A stretch of 39,439 nt of DNA. Source: a virus. The position numbers and the translations under genes are program-made. Positions within the stretch are counted from its first letter, which is position 1; each line of letters begins with the position of its first letter. Of the stretch, positions 22,486-30,017 are shown piece after piece. A model generated the notes under the pieces. That model was given only the letters and a program-made list of their open reading frames with translations. It did no database searches and had not been told where the DNA came from. The stretch is taken from positions 7,085 through 46,523 of IMG/VR virus record IMGVR_UViG_3300030388_001015, one strand, 5' to 3'.

Positions 22486-24630
22486 ATGGCATTAAAAAAA
22501 TTAAAATTTGTCCCTGGAATTAATCGTGATCGAAGTAATTTAGCCTCAATGGGTGGTTGGTACGATGGTGATAAAATTCGTTTTAGAGAGGGCTACGCAG
22601 AAAAAATAGGTGGCTGGACGGTAGCTACTTTTGACCGATATGTAGGAGAAGCGGTTAAACTTTTTGTTTATTCTACTTTTACTGGTATTGAACTTACAGG
22701 ACTAGCTACAAGTCAAAAAATATATATTCGAGCAGGTACAGCTCTTTACGACATTACCCCTATTCGTGCTACTTTTACTTCTACTGCTACAAATAATTGT
22801 TTTACTACTACTTCGGGTTCTGGTGTTGTTACTGTCGCTATTACAGGACACGGAGCACAAAATGGTGACTTTGTTACTTTTAGTGGCGCTGCTGCTGTTG
22901 GCGGTATTACCGCTGTCCAACTAAATCAAAACTTTGAAATAACTTATATTAATGCAAATAGCTTTAGTATCTCAACCGCTGGCAGTGCAACTTCTGCAGC
23001 AACTGGAGGGGGTACAGGAATTACCGCTGCATTTGAAATTAACATTGGTCCCGATACTTCAGTAGGTGGTTATGGTTGGGGCACTAGCACTTGGGGTCGT
23101 GGTACTTGGGGTTCAGGTTCTGCTACACCTGCTCTTATTAGTGTTCGCCTTGTCTTTATGGACAACTTTAATGATGATCTTATTTTTAATCTAAATGACG
23201 AAGGCCCTATTTTTTATTGGGATTATAGCGCTGGGTTTACTACTAGAGCTGTTTTATTAAGTAGTATTTCGGGTGCAATTGCTGTACCAACTAAAACAGA
23301 ACAAACCTTTTTTGCTCCTTCAGGTCATTTTCTTGCTCTTGGTTGCAGTGAATACAGTCAAGTTGATACTGCGGGCATATCAATTAATAGTATTACTCGC
23401 GTTGCAGGAAACAAAGTAGCTACGGTAACTACAGCTAGTAGTCATAATTTAGAGACGGGTGACTACGTGACGATGTCAGGACAACAACCCAAAGATTATT
23501 TAGGAAGCTATCAAATAACTGTTACGGCTGGAACTACATTTACTTACACAATGCTTACTGCCCCCGCCAACAATACTGTAGTTGGAACTTATGTTTATAA
23601 TGATTATAGTCAGGGTATTTTTGATCCTTTACTTGTTCGCTGGGCGGATGTTAATGCAGACATAGGCCCTAAACCTGAGTATTGGAAACCTGAAATAGCT
23701 AATTCTGCAGGATTTTTAAGGATTCAAGAAGGTTCTAAAATTGTTACGGGTCTTAACACAAGACAGGAAACGCTAGTGTGGACAGAAAGCACCCTAAATA
23801 CCCTGCAATTTTTAGGTACTGCCGAGGTATTTAAACTACAGCTACTCTCTAATTCTACTAGTATTATGGGACCTAATGCTGTTGTTGAGGTAAACAACAT
23901 TACCTACTGGATGGGTACAGATAACTTCTTCCAATACGATGGTCGAGTCAACGTACTCCCTTGTCCACTACTACGCTATGTATTTGAAGATATTAATAGA
24001 GCTCAATCAAGCCTCGTTTATGCGGGGTCAAATAAAGAATTTAATGAAATAGTTTGGTTTTACTGTTCAAGTGGTAATTCAAGTGCTAATCGTTATATTA
24101 TTTATAATTATAGAGACAAAATCTGGTATTACGGACAGCTTAATAGAACAACATGGCTTGATGCAGGGCTTAATCAATTTCCTTTGGCGACTGCTAATGG
24201 TTATATATATAACCACGAACGAGGAACAGATGATGGGCAGCCATTAGGAGCTACATCTCTTCCTATTACTGCTTACATTGAGTCTGCTTTTGTTGATATA
24301 GATGATGGTGAGTTTTATATGCTGACTAAACGGATAATACCAGATGTTGATTTTACCGCTTCTGATCCTGCTGTTACTCCAGAAGTTGATATGTCTATTG
24401 CTGTTACTAAGTTTCCTGGTGCAGCTACGTCTGTGTCAGATGTAGGCGGAGTTTCATTAACACGTAATGTAGTTACTACAGCAGGGACTATTTCTCAGTA
24501 TACTAATGAGATTTTTATTAGAGCTAGAGGTAGACAAATTAGTTTTAAAATAGCATCAGATACTTTGGGAACTCAATGGCAATTAGGTGATACAAGACTT
24601 GATGTTAAACCCGATGGAATGAGAGGCTAA
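22486..24630 (+). CDS. Tail nozzle-like protein (P22 gp10 / T7 gp12 analogue)
   Basis: A 714-residue protein likely to form the distal tube of the short tail. It begins KFVPGINRDRSNLASMGGWY followed by DGDKIRFREGYAEKIGGWT, a start I associate with nozzle or DNA-stabilisation proteins of marine podoviruses. A Thr/Gly-rich insert occurs at ~100-185, then Gly-Trp-Gly repeats (GWGTSTWGRGTWGSG). The middle has TLNTLQFLGTAEVFKLQLLS, SIMGPNAVVEVNNITYWMGT and FFQYDGRV, and the end GRQISFKIASDTLGTQWQLG then RLDVKPDGMRG. Beta-propeller folds are typical of this class. The role assignment is by order and resemblance only. Confidence 0.65.
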   Translation: MALKKLKFVPGINRDRSNLASMGGWYDGDKIRFREGYAEKIGGWTVATFDRYVGEAVKLFVYSTFTGIELTGLATSQKIYIRAGTALYDITPIRATFTSTATNNCFTTTSGSGVVTVAITGHGAQNGDFVTFSGAAAVGGITAVQLNQNFEITYINANSFSISTAGSATSAATGGGTGITAAFEINIGPDTSVGGYGWGTSTWGRGTWGSGSATPALISVRLVFMDNFNDDLIFNLNDEGPIFYWDYSAGFTTRAVLLSSISGAIAVPTKTEQTFFAPSGHFLALGCSEYSQVDTAGISINSITRVAGNKVATVTTASSHNLETGDYVTMSGQQPKDYLGSYQITVTAGTTFTYTMLTAPANNTVVGTYVYNDYSQGIFDPLLVRWADVNADIGPKPEYWKPEIANSAGFLRIQEGSKIVTGLNTRQETLVWTESTLNTLQFLGTAEVFKLQLLSNSTSIMGPNAVVEVNNITYWMGTDNFFQYDGRVNVLPCPLLRYVFEDINRAQSSLVYAGSNKEFNEIVWFYCSSGNSSANRYIIYNYRDKIWYYGQLNRTTWLDAGLNQFPLATANGYIYNHERGTDDGQPLGATSLPITAYIESAFVDIDDGEFYMLTKRIIPDVDFTASDPAVTPEVDMSIAVTKFPGAATSVSDVGGVSLTRNVVTTAGTISQYTNEIFIRARGRQISFKIASDTLGTQWQLGDTRLDVKPDGMRG

Positions 24631-24631
24631 G

Positions 24632-24817
24632 ATGGCAGATATAACACAACCAGCTGGACCTAATTTAGTTAACCCCTCTACTGAATACGAGCAGGGTACA
24701 CAAGAACAAATTAACAATCAGCTACGAATTTACTTTAACGCTTTAGATGCTGCAAATGCAGAAGAAATAAGAAGTATTAAAAGTAATAGTGTTCTTGGCT
24801 GGCTAGGAGTTTATTAA
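24632..24817 (+). CDS. Short structural protein
   Basis: A 61-residue protein beginning one base after the previous stop and overlapping the next start as TAATG. It has a Pro/Asn-rich N-terminus (ITQPAGPNLVNPSTEYEQGT), a helical middle with QINNQLRIYFNALDAANAEE and a short hydrophobic end (VLGWLGVY). I associate the motif Leu-Arg-x-Tyr-Phe-Asn-x-Leu-Asp-x-x-Asn with small proteins after the nozzle gene in marine phages. Coupling to both neighbours suggests it is made with the tail proteins. Function unknown. Confidence 0.7.
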   Translation: MADITQPAGPNLVNPSTEYEQGTQEQINNQLRIYFNALDAANAEEIRSIKSNSVLGWLGVY

Positions 24818-25164
24818 TGGCCGATTTTCAAGACATTACAGGAATTAAAATAGCACAAGCAGCTATAACGACCAGCTATGTTGTTATTTATACCTCGCCA
24901 ACTGATACGCGAACCTATATAAAAGATATTATGATTGCTAATACAACAGGGGCTAGTGGCGCTGCCATTACTGTATCAGTAAATATAGTTCCTGAAGCAA
25001 CAACAACAGGTACAAGTAATGCAGTTATAGCTGATTACAGCATAGCAAAACAAGAGTATTTACAGTGGTCAGGACTACAGATTCTTAATTCTGGCGATAC
25101 TATAGAAGTTAAAGGCTCTGCAACGGGCTGTACTGTGACTATTAGTGGCGGTCAAGCAGTATAA
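24817..25164 (+). CDS. Small beta-rich tail or virion protein
   Basis: A 115-residue protein with FQDITGIKIAQAAITTSYVV, a YTSPTDTRTYIKDIMIANTT strand pair, and a C-terminal LQILNSGDTIEVKGSATGC. The Thr/Ile/Val-rich alternating pattern predicts a small beta-sandwich, like many tail-tip or decoration proteins. It is coupled to the preceding short gene by TAATG and is the last gene before an 83-base gap, so it ends the tail segment. No motif defines its function. Confidence 0.7.
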   Translation: MADFQDITGIKIAQAAITTSYVVIYTSPTDTRTYIKDIMIANTTGASGAAITVSVNIVPEATTTGTSNAVIADYSIAKQEYLQWSGLQILNSGDTIEVKGSATGCTVTISGGQAV

Positions 25165-25171
25165 CAAAAGG

Positions 25172-25217
25172 GTTTATAAGTAATAAACTACATGGTACTA
25201 TCGAGGGAATCGGTAGT
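25172..25217 (+). other. Two tandem hairpins in the gap before the ejection genes
   Basis: GTTTAT (25172-25177) pairs with ATAAAC (25183-25188), and ACTATCGA (25197-25204) pairs with TCGGTAGT (25210-25217) with one G-T wobble around a GGGAA loop. No T-tract follows, so these are not classical terminators; they may be processing or attenuation elements. The rest of the 25165-25247 gap shows no gene. Confidence 0.55.
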
Positions 25218-25247
25218 TATAATTAACAAAGATTAACAGGTTTTATT

Positions 25248-26147
25248 ATGGGTTGGTTTAGTGATATTTTTAGTCCAGAAGTTTTGTTGCCTATTGCGGC
25301 TGGAGCTTTAACAGGAGGCGCTGGTTATGGACTGTTGGCCGCTTCAGCAGCTGGTGCAGGAACTGGAGCTGGTATTGCTGCATTAAAAGGAGAAGATATA
25401 GCCTCTGGAGCAATTGGTGGGGGTCTTGGTGGTATGTCAGGTGGAAGTTTAGGTAGCGCCTTTAATCCAACTAGTTCCGCTATAACAGCTTCTCAAACTG
25501 CTGCAACTGAAGCAGCCAAAACAGGCGCAAAAAGCGTAGCCGCACTAAAACCAGCATTGTCACAAGGTTTTAGCGGTGCTGGATTTAAAGAAGGTATACA
25601 AAATCTTGGTGGTGGTAGTACTCTTATGGGTGCGGGTAAACTAGCTTCTACGGGAATTCTGAGTGCTGGTATTGGGGGTATTGGAGATGTACCTATACAA
25701 GAAGATCTCCTGCCTGATGCTTATAAGTACGACCCTAACAGAAGACTTGATTTAAGTAACGACACTGGACTAAGATTAATTGCTAGTGGTGGTTATATAG
25801 GAAAGAAAAATTACTCTGGTGGTGGTTACTTAGAAGGCGGAGGTGTACCAGCGGTTATGGAAGGATCAGAAACTGAGGTTATATCAACAGAACGCGATGG
25901 TATGAGTGACAGTATTGCAGCTACTATTGATGAAACACAACCCGCTGCATTATCCGAAGGAGAGTTTGTAGTTCCTGCTGACGTTGTTTCTTTCGCTGGT
26001 AATGGTTCGTCAGAAGCAGGCGCTAAAAGATTTTATAAAATGCTAGGGGATATTCGAGAAGCATCTACAGGTCAGAGAGAACAGATTAAAGAGATTGATG
26101 TAGAAGAATATATGCCAATGGGTGGTGGGTTAGGTGCACTTGCGTAA
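25248..26147 (+). CDS. Gly-rich internal virion / ejection-type protein
   Basis: A 299-residue protein. The N-terminal ~130 residues are hydrophobic and Gly/Ala-rich with glycine-zipper-like runs (LPIAAGALTGGAGYGLLAAS, GAIGGGLGGMSGGSLGSAF), as in proteins that insert into membranes during DNA ejection. The middle carries Gly-Gly motifs (LIASGGYIGKKNYSGGGYLE). Residues ~218-275 contain DGMSDSIAATIDETQPAALS followed by EGEFVVPADVVSFAGNGSSE, a segment I recognise in many phage tail or ejection proteins. The ribosome site is weak (AACAGG). Coupled by TAATG to the GNAT-like gene. Ejection role is inferred. Confidence 0.7.
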   Translation: MGWFSDIFSPEVLLPIAAGALTGGAGYGLLAASAAGAGTGAGIAALKGEDIASGAIGGGLGGMSGGSLGSAFNPTSSAITASQTAATEAAKTGAKSVAALKPALSQGFSGAGFKEGIQNLGGGSTLMGAGKLASTGILSAGIGGIGDVPIQEDLLPDAYKYDPNRRLDLSNDTGLRLIASGGYIGKKNYSGGGYLEGGGVPAVMEGSETEVISTERDGMSDSIAATIDETQPAALSEGEFVVPADVVSFAGNGSSEAGAKRFYKMLGDIREASTGQREQIKEIDVEEYMPMGGGLGALA

Positions 26148-26575
26148 TGCATATTTCCTTAGTGCCAACAGATCACATTGATGAGATTTGGCCCAGAGTA
26201 AAAAAACATATGGAACGCGCTGCAGAGTATACTTATGGTAGGTTCTTAGCAGAAGATATAAAAGAAGCATTAACTAAACCCGACACCGCACAACAATTGT
26301 GGATCGCATTTGATAAAGATAAAATTTATGGAGCTGGTGTTACCGAGATTATTCAGTTTCCTAGATTAAAAACTCTTACTATGCACTTTGTAGGAGGAGA
26401 TGAATTTAAAAAATGGGGGCACAAAGGCTTGGAAACATTTCAAAACTTTGCAAAAGATAATAACTGCGATGTAATAGAATCATACGGCAGACCCGGTTGG
26501 AAGAAAATGTGGGAAAAAGATGGTTATGTTTCTAGATATACATTATATGAATTACCAGTAGGGAAACAAAAATGA
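26147..26575 (+). CDS. GNAT-like protein, T7 gp13-type internal virion candidate
   Basis: A 142-residue protein with an acetyltransferase-like layout: N-terminal strand HISLVPTDHIDEIWPRVKKH, a strand pair QLWIAFDKDKIYGAGVTEII, LKTLTMHFVGGDEFKKWGHK, then helix LETFQNFAKDNNCDVIESYG and the closing GYVSRYTLYELPV. The Arg/Gln-x-x-Gly-x-Gly acetyl-CoA loop is not clear (WGHKGLE), so catalysis may be lost. In T7-like phages the internal virion protein gp13 belongs to a GNAT-related family, and this gene sits just ahead of the large ejection-type proteins. That parallel is the basis of the virion hypothesis; an active small-molecule acetyltransferase is the alternative. Confidence 0.65.
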   Translation: MHISLVPTDHIDEIWPRVKKHMERAAEYTYGRFLAEDIKEALTKPDTAQQLWIAFDKDKIYGAGVTEIIQFPRLKTLTMHFVGGDEFKKWGHKGLETFQNFAKDNNCDVIESYGRPGWKKMWEKDGYVSRYTLYELPVGKQK

Positions 26576-27870
26576 ATGTACTAAAGCTATTACCAAACAA
26601 ATTTAAAGTATGGGCACTCAAGAATCTATATTCCGATATAGCTTCTAAGGGAGATGAGGGTGATACCGCATTAGCTCATGTTAACTCTTTTGAAGTTGCA
26701 TTACTTAGAGCCGTTGGTGGTTCAGGTACTATCAATGCAAGAACAGGGTTACTAGAATTTAAAGGTGGTGGTTCTTCTGGTCCTTCGGAAACTAAATCGG
26801 TTACAACTAACTTACCTGAATATGCACAGCCTTACTATGAAGAACTACTAAAACAGTCGGGTAAGGAAACATATACTACAGACGCTTCTGGAGCAGTTAC
26901 AGGGGTTAAATCTTATACTCCTTATGAAGGAGACCGAGTAGCTGGGTTTACCGGCGAACAACTATCAATACAAGACCAAATTGGTGGATTGCAGACTCCC
27001 GGTGGGTTTGCTACTTCCCAAGCAGGTTTACAACAGGGTACAAATTTAGGACTGGGTGCGGCGCAAACTGGCATAACAAGCGCTTTAAATTATAACCCTA
27101 ATGCTCTTGCTAACTTAGGTGTAGCTACACCTCAGTCCTTTGGTAATCAACAAGCTGCACAGTACATGAGTCCTTATCAACAAAATGTTACTGATGTACA
27201 GTTAGCCGAGGCTAGAAGACAGGCTGATATAACAAAAAACCAACAGGCGTTAGGCAGTATAGGACGCGGTACTTTTGGTGGTGGCAGACAAGCTCTAATG
27301 TCTAGTGAAGGTGATAGAAATTTAGCCACTCAACTTGGTAAAATTCAAGCCCAAGGTTCACAATCAGCTTTTGAAAATGCACAAAAACAATTTGGTGCTG
27401 ATAGAACTGCACAGATGGCAGCGGAGCAACAGAATTTACAAGCTAACATGGATCAAAGAAGACTTGGACAACAAGGCGAACAGTTTGCTATACAACAACA
27501 GAAAGATTTAGGTCTTGCAGGACTACAAGCAGGAATGGAAGGGTCAGCTAAAACTGGAGCTTTAGCTTCTGATACACAACGAGCAAATCTTCAAAGACTC
27601 AAAGCACAAGCAACTACCGCTGCGCAAGAACAAGCTTTACAACAAGAACTTGATAACATTGATTACCAAGAGTTTATGGAAGCACAAAACTACGAAAGGT
27701 CTTTGTTAGCCTATCAATCTGATATTCTACGAGGTAATGCTTCTGCTTTAGGTAGCACCCAAAGATCTTATGCTCCAACTCCTAGTTTAGCTCAGTCTCT
27801 TATAGGTGTAGGTGGAGCAGGACTTAGTGCTCTTTCACTTGCTCAACAATTTGGAGGCCAACAATCGTGA
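26572..27870 (+). CDS. Ala/Gln-rich tail or ejection protein
   Basis: A 432-residue protein coupled by ATGA to the previous gene. A short N-terminal domain contains KGDEGDTALAHVNSFEVALL then RAVGGSGTINARTGLLEF, a start I associate with phage virion proteins. After a disordered stretch with EYAQPYYEELLKQSG come YMSPYQQNVTDVQLAEARRQ, ALGSIGRGTFGGGRQALMSS and long Gln/Ala-rich helices (AFENAQKQFGADRTAQMAAE). The Tyr-Met-Ser-Pro-Tyr and Gly-Thr-Phe-Gly-Gly-Gly-Arg-Gln motifs are, in my reading, conserved in proteins coded near ejection genes of podovirus-like phages. The Gly/Leu-rich C-terminus may touch membrane. Confidence 0.7.
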   Translation: MNVLKLLPNKFKVWALKNLYSDIASKGDEGDTALAHVNSFEVALLRAVGGSGTINARTGLLEFKGGGSSGPSETKSVTTNLPEYAQPYYEELLKQSGKETYTTDASGAVTGVKSYTPYEGDRVAGFTGEQLSIQDQIGGLQTPGGFATSQAGLQQGTNLGLGAAQTGITSALNYNPNALANLGVATPQSFGNQQAAQYMSPYQQNVTDVQLAEARRQADITKNQQALGSIGRGTFGGGRQALMSSEGDRNLATQLGKIQAQGSQSAFENAQKQFGADRTAQMAAEQQNLQANMDQRRLGQQGEQFAIQQQKDLGLAGLQAGMEGSAKTGALASDTQRANLQRLKAQATTAAQEQALQQELDNIDYQEFMEAQNYERSLLAYQSDILRGNASALGSTQRSYAPTPSLAQSLIGVGGAGLSALSLAQQFGGQQS

Positions 27871-30002
27871 TAACTAACCCACTTAAAATGTTAGATATGT
27901 TAAAAGGTCTTACAGAAGAACAACTTATTTCTTATGTACAAGAACCTAGACCTATGGATATACCTATGAGTAAATCTATGGATAGAATGGGTGGTTATGG
28001 GCTATCTAGTCGTCAACAGGCTGAGCGCGGTATTCTTCCTCTGACTGAAGAAGAAAAATTAGCAAAAAAGAGTATTGTGCCTTCATATATGATATTAGGT
28101 GAAATAGAACGCCGGAAAGCAAATGAAACAAAAGCTCAGGCACAAGAGGCAGACAAGCCACCAATAGCAGAACAGATAGTACAAGAAGCTATGGCTTCTA
28201 CGGGAATAGCAACAGGTATGCCACAAGGTATGCCACAAGGTATGCCACAAGGTATGCCACAAGGTATGCCACAAGGTATGCCACAAGAAGAAATTATTAC
28301 AGATACTATTGCAGAAACCGGTATTGCAGCTAATGACCCACAGAATATAGGTATGGCACAAGGCGGTATTGTAGGCTATGCAGTGGGAGGGGGTGTAGGT
28401 GATTATCTGCCTTATTATGATTTAGGTAATAAAGATCTAAATATAGTAGAAGACGATATAAGAATAGATCGTTTAGCTGCAGATGGCTTACTTGATAGAC
28501 GGTTTTTTGATAAAACATATAATGAGAGTATAGGAGGGGACACCGGGATTCAAGCTGCAAGAGACCAGATATTAAGTGACGCTGGTATGGTTAGTAACCC
28601 TGCCATTGAGGGAGGTATAGCTCAATATCGGCGTAATGACTATTCTCCTGGTGCAACATTCCAAAGACAAGCAGAAGAAAATGAAGAATTAGGTGATAAG
28701 CAGGTTATTTTTTCCGATAACCTTAGAGGTGGCTTTAACATAAACGCTCCTGGAGATTCTCCAGAAGTTACACCAGACTCTATAGAAGACATAAAACAAT
28801 TTTATGCAGACATTGATGAAAGTGTAGCACCTTTTGTTGGGCCAACAACTTCAGAAAATCCAGCTGACGAAGACTTTATTCTAAGGGATGAAGTATTGAC
28901 TCCTGCAGGTAAGGCACAGAAAAAGGAGGAAGAAAACAGAGCGTCTAGGACAGCGATAGAAACTAAACTAGCAGAAACTGACTCTTTAAGAGCGGAAAAA
29001 GCTCGTGTAGAAGGCATGAATATGACCAAAGAACAAGTCGATGCAGATCTTGAAGCGTCAGCAACAGAAGATGATTATAAAGCCGCAGAAACAACGCTTT
29101 CTAGGAGAAACGTACTTGATAAAATAAAAGAGTATGGTGATTTTGATCCTGAACAAATGAGCAAAGTATTTGGTGCACCAGACAGTTTAACTGCAGAAGA
29201 ATATAAAGAACGCATAGAAGACCAAAGAAAAACATTTGGCTTAGATAGAACAGGTATAGAATCAAGACAAGCTTCTTTACAAGCTATGCAGCAAGCAGCA
29301 AATGACAAGCGTAGACGTATAAATGCACCGCTGGCAGCTTTGAAAGGTTTCTTAGCTTTAGCGTCTAGTGATAACACTAATTTTGTGCAGGCAGCTTCTG
29401 ATTCTGCTCTGGGTGCAGTCACTGCCTTTATGGAAGGAGATGCACAAATTCAACTAGCAGATCTACAAATGGAGCAAAATGCTTTAAGTTATGCAGAAGG
29501 CGATTACAATAGATTAGAAAAAGATTATGAAAAATACGAAGGATACAAAAAAGTAAGAGAAGAGCAGTATATAGCACTTCTAAAAGATTATTATGCTGGG
29601 CTAAAAGCTGCAGCGGGAAAAGGTAATACTTTAATTGCAGACGCGCAGGAAACAATGATTAAACTCTTAAATTCTGAACAAGGACTAGATCTACAGTCTT
29701 TCTTTGGAGATAATTATGTAGCTAAAGGTATATATCAGGCGAAACTTTTAGCCCATATTATAGGGCAACGGTTAGGAGCTATAGATATAAAAGAACCATA
29801 CCCTCAACCTATGGGCGGCGGTACAGGACCAGAACAAGTTCAGGCAGCGCGAAGAAAAAAATTCGAAGTTAATATTGGCCCAAATGATGCAAAAGCATAT
29901 TCTAAGAAAGCAGGGAGAAAAATAGAGCCAGGAAAATATACTAAAGATGAAAACGGTAAACTTGTACTTATAGACGAAAACCTTGAATTAGATGTAGATT
30001 AA
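27867..30002 (+). CDS. Large helical virion / ejection protein with GMPQ repeat
   Basis: A 711-residue protein starting with GTG, overlapping the previous stop, with GGAGG 9 bases upstream. The N-terminal ~80 residues (RPMDIPMSKSMDRMGGYGLS, LTEEEKLAKKSIVPSYMILG) look conserved. Residues ~117-140 are six Gly-Met-Pro-Gln units, flanked by a duplicated Ile-Ala/Val-x-x-Thr-Gly-Ile-Ala motif, then GMAQGGIVGYAVGGGVGDY. A long acidic coiled-coil region (about 330-570) contains RRRINAPLAALKGFLALASS followed by helices. It sits between the Ala/Gln-rich protein and the giant protein, where podoviruses place ejected core proteins. No catalytic motif was found. Confidence 0.7.
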   Translation: MITNPLKMLDMLKGLTEEQLISYVQEPRPMDIPMSKSMDRMGGYGLSSRQQAERGILPLTEEEKLAKKSIVPSYMILGEIERRKANETKAQAQEADKPPIAEQIVQEAMASTGIATGMPQGMPQGMPQGMPQGMPQGMPQEEIITDTIAETGIAANDPQNIGMAQGGIVGYAVGGGVGDYLPYYDLGNKDLNIVEDDIRIDRLAADGLLDRRFFDKTYNESIGGDTGIQAARDQILSDAGMVSNPAIEGGIAQYRRNDYSPGATFQRQAEENEELGDKQVIFSDNLRGGFNINAPGDSPEVTPDSIEDIKQFYADIDESVAPFVGPTTSENPADEDFILRDEVLTPAGKAQKKEEENRASRTAIETKLAETDSLRAEKARVEGMNMTKEQVDADLEASATEDDYKAAETTLSRRNVLDKIKEYGDFDPEQMSKVFGAPDSLTAEEYKERIEDQRKTFGLDRTGIESRQASLQAMQQAANDKRRRINAPLAALKGFLALASSDNTNFVQAASDSALGAVTAFMEGDAQIQLADLQMEQNALSYAEGDYNRLEKDYEKYEGYKKVREEQYIALLKDYYAGLKAAAGKGNTLIADAQETMIKLLNSEQGLDLQSFFGDNYVAKGIYQAKLLAHIIGQRLGAIDIKEPYPQPMGGGTGPEQVQAARRKKFEVNIGPNDAKAYSKKAGRKIEPGKYTKDENGKLVLIDENLELDVD
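28215..28286 (+). repeat. Six perfect 12-bp tandem repeats (GGTATGCCACAA)
   Basis: Six identical units encode Gly-Met-Pro-Gln six times within the 27867 gene. Complete identity at all third codon positions points to very recent expansion; copy number changes would stay in frame. Confidence 0.97.
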
Positions 30003-30017
30003 AAGGTAGAACGATTT

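Noticed and set aside
28095-28361. Minus-strand open frame across the GMPQ array
   Set aside because: It exists because the repeat lacks stops on the opposite strand; the product is a His/Trp/Leu repeat without other support.
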